From Karalla daura (lineage: Eukaryota; Chordata; Actinopteri; Chaetodontiformes; Leiognathidae), in NCBI GenBank assembly GCA_029224185.1, contig CM055207.1:11697693-11761692 (forward strand): a stretch of 64,000 nt of DNA. The letters are read 5' to 3'. Each line of letters begins with the position of its first letter. Position 1 is the first letter of the stretch. Position numbers and translations under genes: made by a program. Under the pieces are notes generated by a model. The model was not told the origin of the DNA, made no database searches, and saw nothing but the letters and a program-made list of their open reading frames with translations. Positions 1 to 15,500 of this stretch are shown piece by piece.

Positions 1-189
1 ACCGATGACTGAAAAAAAAAAACGAAACAAAGGCACAAATATCGACTTCTATTACAAGTTGCAAGTAATCGCTGTGACTCAGGATTGAGGAGGAGAGAGG
101 GGGGGGGGATTAAGCAGTAACATAATGGATGGGGTGAAGGTAAGCATTACACAGGGCTAAATATTAATACAATGTTAAGGTTAATGTCT

Positions 190-195
190 TTTATT
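190..195 (-). terminator. pald1: candidate pald1 polyadenylation signal AATAAA
   Basis: TTTATT on the plus strand reads AATAAA on the minus strand, about 42 nt past the stop codon. This would give a very short 3' UTR. A more distal signal outside the window remains possible. Confidence 0.45.
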
Positions 196-236
196 TTGAA
201 AAGCACAGTACTGTCGCCTTCACAGCTATCCTCCTC

Positions 237-386
237 TCAGATGAACTCCCCTCGGAAAGGAAGTGACTGAACGCTGTGCTGCTGCCAGCGGCAGCGCAGC
301 CGGGCCAGCGGCGAGTCCCTCGGGTTCTCGAACTCGGAGAAGCCCAGCTGGTTGAGGATGTCATAAACTCCGGCTCTGGCAGCCAC
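237..386 (-). CDS. pald1: pald1 coding exon 19 with stop (aa 822-870)
   Basis: Starts gtag|GTGGCTGCC, encodes ARAGVYDILNQLGFSEFEN and LARLRCRWQQ, and stops with TGA at 237-239 after RGEFI. The human C terminus has the same YEILNELGF and RLRYRWQ pattern. Confidence 0.96.
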   Translation of the reverse strand: MAARAGVYDILNQLGFSEFENPRDSPLARLRCRWQQHSVQSLPFRGEFI

Positions 387-3300
387 CTACCACAGAAACA
401 CACCAAGATGTTAATGAACAGGCGGCATGGCCTCGGCCAGCCGAGCATATAAATACAAATATATTTTTTTATTTGTCCGTCGCGGCCACACAAACGCGGC
501 GGCCGCCACTTTTTCGGAGCTGCAGCGTGTTATCTGATGGTTTTCCACCGTGTGCAGCTGTGACACTGGGACAATGGGTTGAGCTTGCGGCTTTGCAAAC
601 AACAGGAAGTGGCCGTGGAAGCATTCAAAAACTTTAAAACGACACAAGTAAAAGAAAAACCCAACACCGCCGTGTTAAAATACTCCATTACAATTAAGAT
701 CCCAGAGGAAAATGTTTATTTTAAGAGGTTTAAATAAATAGCTTTATAGTAGTAGTAAGACTTCACGTGGTCAGTTGACTGACTTCTCAGGCGTATTCTG
801 GGAAAGGTTGGGTCGAGAGTTAAGGAATAATTGAAGAAATAGGTAAATGTGCTCAATATTTCAATCAACGTGATTCCAGGTTCTCAAACCCTCACGATTT
901 AAGAGCTTGGAGTTTTTGACAGTGACTCATTGAGTTACTCACTTACTAATTGGCACCATTTATGACGTGGAATCATGGCTTTCAAAGAGTGATGCGTTAC
1001 ATATGTAAGACCACAGCATTACATCATATATGATGGCTTTATCAGCAACGCTTCGACAATCTTAAACGATTTCCTCAAGGAAACTGGTTACATCACAGAC
1101 TGAACATTAATGCCTTGTGTGAACGATCCGCAAAGTGAGTAACTGCAGCTGTCAGAAAATGAAGTAAAAAGGAAAATATTTCCAAAAAAAGTTCAGCCGC
1201 AGATCAGACAGTACTCCTGAGGACTGTTGCCCCATGCACAGCTGAGAGCAGGAAAACGACGGTGAAATTATTCAATGAACACAGATTAGTCACTTTTAGA
1301 CACATCGAGGAGTGTTCAAATTGTTATGTACAAATTATTGTGACAGGACAACGTCATAGAAGTCGAATATGTTATTTAGTTTTTTTCGATCTGATAGAGA
1401 GGAGCACAGTCAGGTTGAACTTGAGACAAAGGTCAGAATTGATGTGAAGCTGATGACTCATGATCTGCTGAGGCTGTCAAACACCTTAGGAAAGATGCGA
1501 AGCACCATGGACAACCAGAAACATGTGACCATAAAGACAAACACATGAACCCCTTCTGTGGCCTGCAAAAACTATAGATTAAACAGCCCATCCATGGTGC
1601 CACAGCTCATCCGGTTCACTCTGCAGGAGCTTTGGGAAACAGTCTCTGTGATTGCACTTGACAAAAGGAGCAAATGAAAGATGTCGCCAAGTATAGCCCT
1701 CTAATCGATAGGCGTAATGGCTCTAACATCAGAGCTCTTTTGAAAAGGATTTGGAGCTTGTTTTTGAGTGCACACAGAGAGCAAAGTTATCCTATGTGGC
1801 TCAAATGGTCAGCCTGGAATCAAAACAGGACGCGGTTGAACCTCGAGTGGGTCTGTGTGACCGAAGAAGACGTTCAAAGCAAGGCTCGGTGGAACTAATA
1901 CAGCCTGAAACATTTTTCACCTCACCCTCTTCTCGAAAGGGAGGAAGAGGTCGACAGACTCAAGTAAGGAGGAATGTGCAAGAGGAGATGTTCAGACATT
2001 GGGATTATTTTTTCTTTTCGGAAAGGGGGTCATCATTTGTGGATGAATACTTTTAAATTGCAAAAAAAAGAAATGAAGAATACGATTGTGGTCGCCTTGT
2101 CGAGGCTGTGAGGTAATCTTGTACCGAGTGCTAGTCTCTCAGGTTGAGTGCTGAGGAGGACATAATGGAACAATGAACAGGAATAATAGTATCAAGATAT
2201 CCCTTTCACTAACAGTGATTATAGCTTAGCTGGCCAGCTTTGTGCAGAAATAAACACAAGGCACCGCAGAGTGTGGTCTACATTACCTACTTGCTGACCG
2301 TGCAAAATCAAATCTTACAATAGATATCATGTAACACTACAACTCTTGCTTGGTCGTGTCCGGGGTGAGTCATATTTAAAGAAAGAGAAGAAAAAAAATC
2401 CAGTCCAGTGAGATATCTCTTTGTGGATGAATGAGCCTCCACTGTCCCATCTTAATTCTCTTTTATTTTTCCCCTCACAAATAACATGTAGCCATGGATC
2501 CCCAACGGGTACAGCTGTGTCTGTGAGAACGATGAACTCCTGGCCGGCTGCCAGGATGACTGCTTTGTGAAATTGTTGGTGGGAACATGTGAGTAGGTGC
2601 GGCGGAACCATTAGTCAGTAGATGGGACTCCCAGGAGGAGCGGCGGATTTGAGCCGTTAACCAGGATGCTTAACCTGACTCATCTACTCCACAGAGCAGC
2701 TGTCCAAACAGGCCAGACAGGAGCGAGGAGCCGCGCTCGAGAGGCCCAGTCGTCAGCTCGTGCTTAAAATCAAGGGGTTTTTCGAAGAAGATGTTGGGTG
2801 GTTGAGATGGAGAAGTCTGAGAACCACTGTGTGAAGAGCACTCCACTGTAAAGGTGACCTTGGACGTTTGAATGGGGATTTTAACCTTGTTCGCTCGTCA
2901 CATGGAAATTATGGAGCAATGGTTTCAGTGCCATTGGTCATTTTGTTGTGCGAACATCCCCATCTCTTCTAGTTCCTTTCTTTTTGCTCAAGTACTATAA
3001 TACCCAACTTTGTGAAGTGGTGAGCTTGGGCAGCTATGAAGTCGCGAGATAAGGTGGCAGCAATGTAATACTTCTTTAGGTTATTCTAATGTCCATCCAG
3101 ACCCGCATCTGTCTTGACATCTTAAAGGGATTTTAATAAAAGGATTGTGTGTTTGTTACCACTATGATGTGTATGCAAACGGTGAGTCATAACAGAGCAG
3201 GACATGCAGGCTTCACTTAGAGGCTATTTTTGTAGCGGGGCAAAGATAGAGAGCTTTGTCAGGAGGTACGGTGACAATCGCCTACCGCTCACTACCATCA

Positions 3301-6300
3301 AAGCCCACACATTTCTGGTGGACTGCAGGACTGCAATAGATACTTACAGAAAAGAAGATGAAGTTCAAAGATGTCTTGGTACTGGTAATTGAACCGAAAG
3401 ATGTGACAGCATGTTCACTCTACAGGCATGACTTTCACCAGCTCCAAGGCATAATACATTTAAAGGGTTGCTGTGGTGGAAATGAACACAATAAGATGAG
3501 TTGCGAAAAAAGCAGCATATCTGTGCCCTGTGAAAAAGTTTAAAATCAAATCAAAGCACTGGCGTGGATACATTGTTTCGCCGTGCTCTGCATGTTAAAA
3601 ATGCCCTTGAAGTTGCAGCTAGTCTGTGGTAACGAGCTCTCCCGGTGACAGTGAGCAGAACTGTCAGAGAGAGGTCTTTTACACTGCGCTGAAGAGATCA
3701 CAAACGCCAATACTCATTAGAGCAAGGCAGCGAGGAGGCGCTGGTCTTTCCCACAGTCGGTTATCTCAAAGACTGCACATACCGGGCCTGTGCAGGGGGA
3801 CAGGGAGGCCTCTGTGCCACACATCAAAACAGCTGGAGTGACTGATAGGGTACCTCTCCTGCAGGCATCCATGGTATGCACTGTACACAAGTCCAGCCAT
3901 TGTGTAAAGGGCCATGTTTTGGATTAGCAAACATGGATTTCAATTCCAATTACTCCTCTGATCTCACTGTATGGCCATGAGGCTAATGATGCAGGGGACA
4001 ATATTTGTCCAATTTGCACACCAATTGCCAGTGTGCAGTGTGTGTGTGTATATATATATATACACACACACTCACACACACATATATACACACACACACA
4101 CACACAGACACACACATAAATATGCATACACACATAGCAAAAGTATTGTGGCCAGCTCCATCATGAGTTGGCCATTACCATCTTGATACCGCTTTGAAAC
4201 AACACAAAGCATATGTCGCTGTGTGCAGACAATCCAGCTGAACTAAAAACAAACATTGAGCCCAAATAGGTCAGAGGCTGTGTTTCAGCCGGCCCGGGCT
4301 GACTGGGAACACTGTGCCCCTGCTGTACGCCTAAAATCAAACGAGTCCATGCACGTACACATGCATGCGGCCAGTTGCGGGATGCAGGACAGACTGTACT
4401 GCTCAGATGTGGCAGGTTGTGTAATCGCGGCTCCCAATGCATGACCAGGGATGGTGATGACCCCCGTCCGCCGCCTCCGGCGCTGCAGTTTGTCATTAGT
4501 GATCCCACCACGGTCACTGGTGATAGGCTAATGATTGCGCCTCTAGGTTGGTTGGGTCAGATCGGTTGGGCCGCTGCCAGATTGTGCTGCAAGTGGGCCA
4601 TAAACGCACCGCCGTACTGATGGTGGCACCAGGGGATGTACCACATATGTCACCAGACTTTCCTGCACCACATTCCTGTTATTTATACAGATAATTTGAG
4701 TCTCTAAAGTGTTCTCCGAAGAGAGGTTTGTCCTGGGGGGACTTGTTAAAAGCCTGAATGGTCCTAATTGTTTTTGTTTTTTTTGTTTGTTGTATTTTTT
4801 TTCAGCTTTGGGAAAAGTGAGGGCATGCCATGTCGCATAGTTGTGCAGAATCAGAGTTTTTCAAAGGAACATTATGTGAACTAACTTTCTTGTCAGACTG
4901 CTGGCACGGAGCATGGAAATGATTTGCAGGAGACTCGCTTCAACATTACCCACTGATGGCAAGGACTGCGAGGGAAACAATGCAGTGCATAATCCACGAG
5001 GGCACAGCAAATGAGCATCACACACGCAGAACAACGGAAGATTTTCGGTCACAGCTGTGAGCTGACACGTTTCTGCCCTTTCTGCGAGTCCTCCATTGGC
5101 TCAAAAAAATCTGATCAAAACCAGACAATTGATCTGTTTAAGATGACACCTCATGAACACGCCTCACCTCGCACAGTCCGGCACAAATCGATTTCAACTT
5201 TTTCCAAGGACGCTGCAATTCCTTTTCTGTTCAAGCCAAATAACCCAACAGTTCAAACCGCTCAAAGGTGAGAATCAATCCTAAGAAAGAGGTAAACACA
5301 GAGAAGTCGAGATTACTCGATAACCTTTGCAGCATGGGGGTGACATTTGAACAGCAAGCACTTCATCACTCCACTATGACCCCCCCCTCTGTAACCAAAA
5401 TAGGCAGTACATAGATACGAACAGCATGTTTCAACCTTTTCTCCCTGGTTCTGACACAAAGACGGCGACCAGTTCATCCCTCCCTCTCTACCTCACCTCT
5501 CCTCATCACATGCTGTAAATATTTGCTGAAGAGAGGGTGGAGGATAAGGAATTACAAGAAAAATGAGCACTGTGGGCTTACGTGTTACCCCGCTAACACC
5601 AACACTGGGAAAATGAAGAAGCACCTCATATGCTCCAGTTTGCAAGCTACAGGTGGCGTCATTCGGGGAATTAGATTCAATTCACAAAGCAGCTCGATCC
5701 GAAGCACCCTGCAGCCAGCCGGCTGCATGGCAGCGTGAATTTGATGACGTCTTTGCAGGAGTTTGAGCCCGTGGTGAGCGGGCAGCTCAGCGTGTTGCCG
5801 GCACACTGACACGGCGGCTCAGCGGCTTTTGAGTCTGAGCTGTCATCGGCTGTGAGGGCTCGGTCGGTGCTCTGGTTAGCTGTTAATTAAACTCCCATTC
5901 ACTTCGAGGAGAAAGCGACTTCATGACGTGACACAAATCTCTGGGACTCCACACGAAAAAACTTCAACCAGACTTTCTTTCTTTGGAGTTTCCTCAGTGC
6001 CGGAGACAAGAAAGGCCTTTATTTCTTATTCCCTCCATGGTTTTATCCAGCTCATGCAAACTCTGATGCCCACGGGGCTTTTTTGTCATCTTAACTATTC
6101 CATCGGCTCCACTTTGCTCTTTCCAAAAGGTCTTAAGCTGAGATGAATGAAACTAGACACCTCAGCACCTCCCCCGACATCTATGCTTCACTGGAATGTG
6201 AATAAGTATGAATAATTTATTCCTATCAAGTAAAACTTTTGTTAGCTAATTGTAATTCTTGTGAATATAGAATTACTGCTGTGGATATTCACCTCGTGCT

Positions 6301-9300
6301 AAATTGGACTGAGCAGAGTTCACGTCTTCACGAGATCAGCATCTCATATTAAGCTATATTAAGTTATATTGTTTGACTTTTCAAAAGCGTTGCATTGCTT
6401 TGACCCTCTTTAGAAACCCATAACACCTGGAATAGCAGTACTATTTCCTGATTTCAGTGCCACAATTGATATATTGCATTGCCATCTGAACGATATGCTC
6501 TGTGCTGCTGATGGATGGCCTTGATTTCTCGACCTGGTTACATCTCTCCCTCCAGGCTTCGCTGGTGGCCTGGGAGGTGAGAGGAGGCTGCGTCACGACA
6601 CAAAATAGACTCGCCGGTTAACCTTTGGGGTCCAGCCCAAACGTGGCCACGGCTGTTCGATAAAATGCAACAATGAGGTTAGGAGGTTCACATTCCACCC
6701 ACAGATCATTATTTTTATTTGATGAATTAGTCAGTTCAACAGAATCCACTGCTTAAGTGTTTGAACCTAGTGAGAAATGTCACTGGTGTCCGCACCTCCT
6801 CTCAAGCTCAATGGAGACTAATGTTAAGATATTCTGATGTTTCAGGTCAATGTTTATATGTCCAGCTGCAGCACAAGTGTTTCACATCATTCTGGCCAAC
6901 AACCGGGGGAATCATACTGTTGAAAAAGCTCAACAAAACACTACTGTGCATTACTGGCTTGACACATTTAAGCTGAAAAATACAAATATTTCCCTCAGAA
7001 ATTGGTGGAGACCAAAAACAGGGCGAAAGGGTGTTTACATTAACCGCACGGTGACGCACAGCCTCATATAAATGTTTGCTCCAGAGTTTGTCACAACAAC
7101 TTCAAAGGTTCTGTCGGGTCACGACTTGTTTCCACCCTCTGAAGGGACTGAACAATCAGTTACTGCGGGTATCAACAAAGCTAGACGGTTGACTTGCTTC
7201 ATAATTTACACAGCGTGGCTTTTTCCAAACCTAGAATAGTCGCTATGAAATTGCCTGGAGGAAAACTGGCCCCTTACTGGGAGTTCTCGCTTTGAACAAG
7301 GCAGCGTCAGTCGAACGGAGAGGCGAGGAAAAAAAAAAAAAGGGGGCCACCGAGATGATATAAAACAGAAATATCTAATAAAGACGAGTGTTTTCTGTTG
7401 CCTGCTTTATAGCAGAGCAATCCCAGTGCCTGCGTGCACTCCTGTATTTTCTCATGGCATAACTGGGCCATTAGAGTCACTCTGATGCACCACATATATT
7501 TGCTATTCATAACAGGAAGAATATGCCCCGATTGACCGCGTATATTTCTGTGACAATTGTTTTTACAGCTATTGTTCCAGTCTATTTTGGAATTCCGCGT
7601 TTTTTCTTTGAGTTTATTCCACCTCAATAAGGACAAAGAAGGACGAGATTTTCATTCAGCGACTTTCAAACATTCCAGCCTCTTGGCTGCGTTTCTCCAG
7701 GACGTCGATGGGAGAGATAAGCACAGAAAATGGCTGCGGAGTCACAGGCTGGAGAAGGGGGGAAGAAAAAAAAAAGAGCTTTCATCACAGGCCGACACTC
7801 TGAGAGGACACAAACATTAAAGATTCAGCCGGTGCAAGCGGCTACTGATGCTCGCTCTGCGGTGGAAATATGCTGCTTGTAATAAATACAATAAAAACGT
7901 GATTTAATACGCTACGCTAAGCCTCAGCGCTAAAGCCGGGATAAAACTTTGTAATGAATCCCAAACACACAGAAATGTAAATCAAACCATATAATGCAGC
8001 TTTACTATTTGTTTTCAATAAATTCAGTCTGTGTACTGCACCTTTCAGTGAGTCTTTTGGCAGCTTGGTCATACTTTTTTTTTTGCCAACATGTGTGTTA
8101 AAAATATTGCAACATGCATTTTAATTGAAGCGTGTGCGTCTGTGGGTAAAGCATGTGTGTGTCTCAGTGTGTGTGTGTGTGTGTGTGTGAGCGCTGGGTA
8201 CCACTTACAGACTACTCATTTGTTTGGAATGCACATAAATTCTCGGCTTTACTGTAGGGGCACAGCTGGCCAAACGATTAATGTACCAACAAAAACACAG
8301 AGCCGAGACGTTATGAAGTTCAGCGTGTGAGGAAGCAGGCCACAATAGGACCAGAACCAGCTTGTAAATTCCTGCTAGAAAATCCAAATGAAACTCCGGT
8401 AACCGGTTCACAATGTGCACAAAGTCCCCACCCCCTCCTTCTCAACTAGTTATTCATGCATAGAATTGTTGGTAGTTTAAGATGCGTTTCTTCTGCCACA
8501 GCTGTGAAGGGTAACAACAGAGCTTACAAGCACACAAAGCAGTGGAAGAAAAAGTGATAATTTAACCTTAAGACAAAAAATATATATATTTTGGCCTTCC
8601 TGAAGCCTGAAGGCAACGTTTGTTTTTCAATAGAAATAGAAATAGAAATACTTTATTGATCCGGAAGGAAATGAATACAGCACCATACCAATACAGCGCC
8701 AATTCAACAGAGGGGCTTAGTTTGTTTGTTTTTTTTGATTGTGACTGAATAAGACTCAAGACTCTGCACTTTATGAACACTGTCAGGTCAACCAGCTTAC
8801 CTGTTACCTGTTATGTCGACTTATAAAAATTGTGTAATTGCAGGATCAGGAGGCACAGTCTTACTATCAGTCACCATGTCGGACTAAACAAGCACAGTGA
8901 CATATAATCATACCGTGTGTTAGTCAGGAGACAATACGCAAGGCATCATGAGTTACATTGGCAAGTCCAGTGTCAATGAGTATTGCCACCAGTTAACACT
9001 ACACATCATTGCACTCTTGAGCGAAACAGAACCAAGGTGGAAAAAGAGCAAGGCTGGAGGTGCTCCAAGGGGGAAGAAGGCTCTGTACCTGCTGCATCCA
9101 GAGGGTGAAGGAGCGCTGCCAGGAGTTCTTCTTCTCCAGATGCAGGTACGTGTTGAAGAGGATGAGGTAAACGTAGCGCTCCAGGTACTGCAGGCTCCTC
9201 AGCAGCAGCTGCTGGCTCTCCTTCTCCGTCTTACCGCTTTTGATCTGAGGAGACAGGGGACGCAAAGTGTCACAGACGCGTCAGGAGGGCACCCCAGAGC

Positions 9301-12300
9301 AGCATCGGCCTCGGCCGGTAGCTCCGGTACAGTTTTACATCTGTCAAAACACAGGCAGGCCGTCGCCTCTTGTCATGTCAGGAGTTTAATGCCTCCGACT
9401 GCCTCGTGCGTATAGACTTTGTTTTCACATTGTCGGCTTTTTTCGACCTCGCAGGCTGTTGAAAGCAGTGAGAAAGCCTAGTCTCTCACTAAGGCCACGC
9501 ATCCATCATAGGATGCTTTGATATGTTTATGTAACACTGCAGAGACCCTGCTAATGAGTGAGACCCATGCAGGGTTCAGCGGTAGACAAATTGACAGCGG
9601 ATTAAAACACAAGCAGCATAAACACACCACGATGGTTACTAGTGAATTAATAGCTCTTTTATTTCATTTCAACCCGTGTTACGGACATGTGTGGTGTATT
9701 AGACGGCCAATGAGATCGTACATGTTTCCAGCTTACATAACATCCTCATTCCTGCTTCTCCTATACCCCACCACCCGCCCCAGTGCCTGCGTGGACATTA
9801 TTTCCGTTTAGCGGCGTCAAAATATTGTTTATCTTGGTGTCCCTCGGGTCACCAGCTCCACCAGCAGAGGGTCTGCGTCCTTGATGGTAACAAATCAAAC
9901 ATTGTAAGTCACGCATCACTGGCTGTGACTCTGTTATTAGTCGCAAATTTACATTCAAGACAATTGATGAAGCTCTTAGCAACTAGTTGACATTGTCACT
10001 CCCTCGGCCACATCAGGAAAAGTAATTAAAAGCAACCACGGTAATTTAGTGCCTGACAGATTTCCATTGTCTTCAGGCCCTATGCTGGCAAGAAACAGGT
10101 CAAAGGGACCAAATGTTTCACGGTGTCTCGGCATGTTTTGCATTATTTGCCGTGCTGTCCTTTGAAAAGGCTCCGCATTCATGATTTATTTCAGCCCTGA
10201 ACATGAAGGAGCACAGTGTCGCTCTCTTTTTCTGGAGCTCAAAAAATAAAGCATCGGTGTGACTGAGAGGCAGAGTAATTGTAAAAAAGTGAAGTGAAGT
10301 TTTGAGTTAAATTTGGCTGAATTTTAAGTTATTTATTAGGGGCCTCACAGAACATTTATTTGGATCTGAAACTTCTATATAGATGTCTCCTTATTGGTTT
10401 GCTTACAAATCGGCAGACTACTTGACAGTGGTTTCCCTCTCCCCTCACTTGCTGCGACCGCTCCACCACTACTGCCGTCCACAACTACAACAACCCCACG
10501 GAAACTGGTGGCAAAGATTAGTTCCACCCTAGCTAACAATGCCATCCACTAAACCATCAACTTCATCTTTTGCATTTTGTTTCCGTACTCTAAACTGTGA
10601 CGTTATGGCCATTTTTTCTACACCCCATATTATTCATAGACATGAGACAGTTAATGGCATAAATATGTCCCTTTTGAAAACGCTCACTGTCATCAGTGGC
10701 AATGCTAATGCTAAAAACAAAAAATTCTGTTCAACATTTCTGTTTAAATTACCAATTACCACGTTAAGTATCTGGGTTAAGGAGAGACAGATGGGCTCCT
10801 TTGTTGTGTAAGCGAACCACAACACTGTGCTGAAAGAGGCTAAATGATACATAAAGATGCAGAGATCGGCTACGCCAAGTCATTTGACTCAGTGTAAACA
10901 CCTTGGACTGTCGTGCAGTTTAAATATAAGCTTCCACAAAACCTGATGCTGGAATCACATGTTATCGTGATCGTTCCTGCTTATTTATACCTGCACTTAA
11001 TTTGAAGATACAGCAGAACCACCCAAGAGCTCAGCCCCTAAAGACCTTCAAATACTGTGTGATTTCAGCTATGTGGGTGATCGCAGACAGACAAGAAAAG
11101 CAAAGAATCTGTGTGTCTAACATTTCAAGCCATGTGCAATAAGATTCATAGACCCTCCGAAAAATGAAACATTCCTCCTTTTCTTTGAAGAAAACTGAAA
11201 GAGAAGATTATGACAATTCAAAGCAGCTCAGCTGGTAAGTCCTCTATTCGATATCCGGGCACCCAAGACAAACCAACGTCCACTGTCCGACCTAACAATC
11301 AAAACAGTTGTTTACACAACATGTTTCACACTAAACACTATAGTTATGTAGCTGTTCTTCTCATAATTATGAAAACTATTTCAATTTTCAAGGTGAAGCT
11401 CTATGGTCAGAAACGCAAGAAATGTGCAATTATCCAAAGTAGCATCTGAAGACGCTCCTATGATTCACTTGATTGTTATATGAGAGAAGATAATAATACT
11501 TTTACAGGACTAATTTCACCGTCTATAGAAGAGTGAGAGGGGGAAAAAAAAGTCAGTGTGAGTAAAGAGGCATAAATTAAAGGCTTTGTTCAGGTAACTT
11601 GACAAAGAAACAACACCACTCGAATGTATAGTGGAAAGCCACTTCTCACAAAGTAAGGCTGGTAATTGGGTTATTATTTCTCCCTTCTTCCCCTCCTTTA
11701 TCTGATATTTTTTTTTCTTTTTATGATTGCTTCAAGCTCTGCACTCCCAGGCATGAAGTGAAGAGGTCTGCCCTCCAGCTGTACGTGGTGAGGCTATGTT
11801 CGGGGCATTTGCACGACTGCATAATATGTCGGTCTGGGTCGCAAAAGTGACAAGTAGTCAGTGGTTCAAAACGCGACAGTAATGAGCATTTGACCAGTCG
11901 TGGTGTTTGGTCACTGAGAGTATCATGCGGCCTCAGGAAAGGAGAGTCACTGGGCTGTCAGAAAAGCCTCAACAAAGGCCTGTTTGAAGGTTAGGAGAGT
12001 ATCTTCTCAAAGTTCTTCAAAGAGACATTGTTAAGGTTCGCAGAGAATAATGAAAGTTGACCAAGTAGGTGGGCTTGCACTCCGGGTAATTTGAAATGTG
12101 CACAGTGCACCATAATACAGTCATTCCAGAGCCCAATGACGCAACAGAGAGAGAGAGGGAATGAGTGGGGTTTCCTGTCCATTCCCAAACAGCCGTGGTG
12201 AGAGCGCAGTTTTCCAAGCATCTGCAGCAGAGCGGAGGAGAAACTACACCTAGGAAAACAATGGATGTGCTGTCTGTTGTCAATCAACTCTCCCAGAAGG

Positions 12301-12534
12301 CTGAGAAGAGGGGGAAAGAACAAAAAAAAAAAACACGCACACACATCACTTTCTCTAATCTTTCTCAGTCAGCATGGACCACAGTGGTGGAGCAGGTGAA
12401 CACTGGTGAACCCAATCACCCTGTGCACCCTGCTACCCCAGGGGGCTTTCAGCATTTCATCTGTGAGCCTGAAAATCCACAGTGCCAAAGCCTGGCAGCT
12501 ATCTGTGCACAAGCCACGGGCAAATACCGACCTC

Positions 12535-12569
<35 letters not shown>

Positions 12570-15500
12570 CTAGGCTCAGATCAGTTTGCAGAGATTAGGA
12601 CACAATTCACACCTCCACAATCTGCAGATTCTTAATTCTGTTGCTGCCCTCTGTCTGTGTGTCTGCGGCGACTAAGTATGATCTCACAAATTCCTCCAGA
12701 AAATATAGTTGGAGAAGCTGTGATGAGCTTTCCTCACCATGCATTGGAGACAGCCTTGAAAAAAATCCTGCTCATGCCTTAGCATTTTGAGAGTGTACAA
12801 TGTGAGTTATTTAGTAATTTCTATATCAGGAAGGTGATATTCTGTATTGCCTCGTAATCGCTTTGAAGATGAAGGAGAAATGGGAGGGGGTGGCGGCAAC
12901 CCCATTGTCTCATGTTGTCTGGCCTTTCAGAACAAAAGGCGGTCGCCGGGCAGCAATCGCTCGCCATCAAAGGTGAAAGCCATTCTCCAGTCAGCTGCTG
13001 AGGTGTGATGATGAATGTCCTCAGCTCTGCTCGGCCCTGAGTGGGCTGGGAGATTGGCCAAACACAGACCACATACCATTGTTGAGAGAGTCCAGGAATG
13101 CTGGTTGGCTGAGCGGAGCTCTGACTGAAAGTGAGCGGTTAAGAAAAAGCCGAGGCAGAGTTACCACTAATGAGAGCAGCGACAGCTTTCTGTGAAATGC
13201 ATGAATGCGAAAAAAGACCAATGCTCTTCTCGTCAATCCAAGCCTTACAAATTAGACATGTTTTAACAATTAATGTGAAGTCGCTGGTATTGTTTTTGTT
13301 TAATTGGATGCAAAAAGTATGCCGCAACACACAAAAAAGATGTCAAAGCAACCCAAGAACAGGGAAATGTGGCCGCTGACTTTTTTTTTTTTTTTTTGCT
13401 TTTTCAAATGTCTGCAGAAGTTACCACAGCCACATCCAGTCAGTGACCGGAGTGAAAGGACTCCTAGGACGGCAAATGGTTTGAGAGTGGTCAAGCTTTC
13501 ATTATGATTCAATGACATCTGCCCTGAACCAATTGGGTTCCTGAGAGATTCTTTCCCTCTTGTTAAATTGATCCTATATGGAGGAGAGAGTGCTCCCAGC
13601 AGTCAAGACTTCTATTCCATTTAGCAATCTCTTTTCTTGATAGTTACCTAGAAGCAGGAGAGAGGCACTTTGCAGCATTTGTACTGCACTTCATGTCATG
13701 GAGTGATTCAACCCAACCCTGGGTAACATTTTCACCCTCTACCTTTTAATTCAAGCACGTCAGACCAGAGTTGCACAAAAGCTCACGATAATATCCGGAT
13801 AAGCGTCACAGCCCACGGCCTGCAGGTGTATGTGTATTAAAGATAAACACCACCAACTTATAAGACATGCTGCCTGAACTCTGCGCAGCCCTGAACCGGG
13901 ATGCTGCACGTCATACGGGTTTGGTATAAAAGGGTTCCACATGTTCTGCAGTCCAACATGTGGTCCTTGATGTAAGAGGGTTACACAGGTCAATCTAAAC
14001 ATCCCATCTTGTCAAGGAGACGAGGTGACCGTCTTGGTATTCATATAAACAGGCAGGTTTACAGGCACGTCCTTCCATAAATATTAATCAAACACGCTAC
14101 CGACTGTCCATCAGGTTAAGGACGGTGGCAGCTCTTGTCCCTAACCTCTGACAGGTGTAATGCACATGTAAAGCAATGACCGTGATTGCACAACTCCGAG
14201 TGAAAGCCCAAGGGGAATATATTTCACTTACATTGTCCTACAATGGATAAATCAAATGGAATATTATGTAAAGCTGGCCTTCCACACCTCTCAGCCTTTC
14301 TGTGGAGCCTTCCATTGGCAACGTCCCTCAGCTCATGAAGTGTGCTTTTTTATTTTTATTTTTCTCCCATTTCTTGTACTTTCTACTGAAACTGAAAAAA
14401 AAAATCCACATAACATTTGCAACATAAACTAATACATGCACTTCAACACAGCAGGTACAACAAAACACCTGACACTGGTCAGATACAGATAACATAACAG
14501 ATAAATAGAGGTGGCATCAACTGCAAGACTGCCTCACTCAAGCCCACCAAAGGTTCACCACTATAAAACACAAATACACATAAACGCCAAAATGGCTCTG
14601 ACATACTCAACTGATTGCAGTGTTTTTTGAAATGGAGATCGACTGTTTACAACAGTTTATGGCTGTAAGTCCACAGGTCAGATGTCTAAAAGAAACAGGG
14701 TTTCGCTATGGCCGACTGGCGTTTAAGTCATATCAGGCGTTGAAGTAAACTTAAATCAAAGCTGATCGATGTCACTTCCCATAAACCACTTTCACAGACC
14801 GGTGTCAAGAGGCTGACAGGCTGCAATAAACTGTGGAAACTGTTTTACTCACTGGTTTCAATGAAAGGTTACGATTGTTTATGAGTACGAGCACTTTCCG
14901 TGTGTGTGGGTGGGTGCAATGCGACGGAGAGAAAATTAAAAATGGATCATCGAAAGTGAATAAATATTTAAGTGTTTTTTGGACGGTGAGAAAAAAACAT
15001 TCCGCAAAAGTTAGTTCAACACAAAAATAGGATTACAAAATGGGGCCTGAGTGAAAGGGTAGGACTTAAGATCCACGTAAGCAATACTCTGACATTATAG
15101 CTGCTTGCATACTGGGTTTCTGTGTGCGCTCAGACCTGTGTGTGAGTAAAATTGCTAACGGAGTGAAAAAAAAAAAAAAGCTTCTCCCCGAGGGAACAAA
15201 TAAAGTAATTATATTATAATTGTTGTGTTGTGTCAGGCAGCGTTGGCACTGATCCCCTCTTACTGGCAGCCACTGGGCCAGCTGAGCGTGTGGAATCAGC
15301 AGCGGAGCCAGTCACTAAGAGAAAGCACTCTGATTGGAAACAGCATTTAAAGAAACAAACCATTTCTTGTTTTTGCACTTTGGAGTCCCAAAGTCCCCCC
15401 CCACCCACCTCCCGACCATCTCCACCTCCACCCACCTACTTATTCCTCCTCACTGTCCAACATGGAAGGATTTCTGAGGACATCAAGTGAGGTTTGATGG

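Larger units (their letters stand above)
387..9088 (-). other. pald1: pald1 intron 18 (8.7 kb), no gene seen
   Basis: GT-AG intron between coding exons 18 and 19. It holds the compound TG/TA/CA repeat (4037-4136), a short (GT)n (8167-8189) and a retroelement-tail-like fragment (8630-8674). Open frames here are short and lack recognisable domains. Confidence 0.85.
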
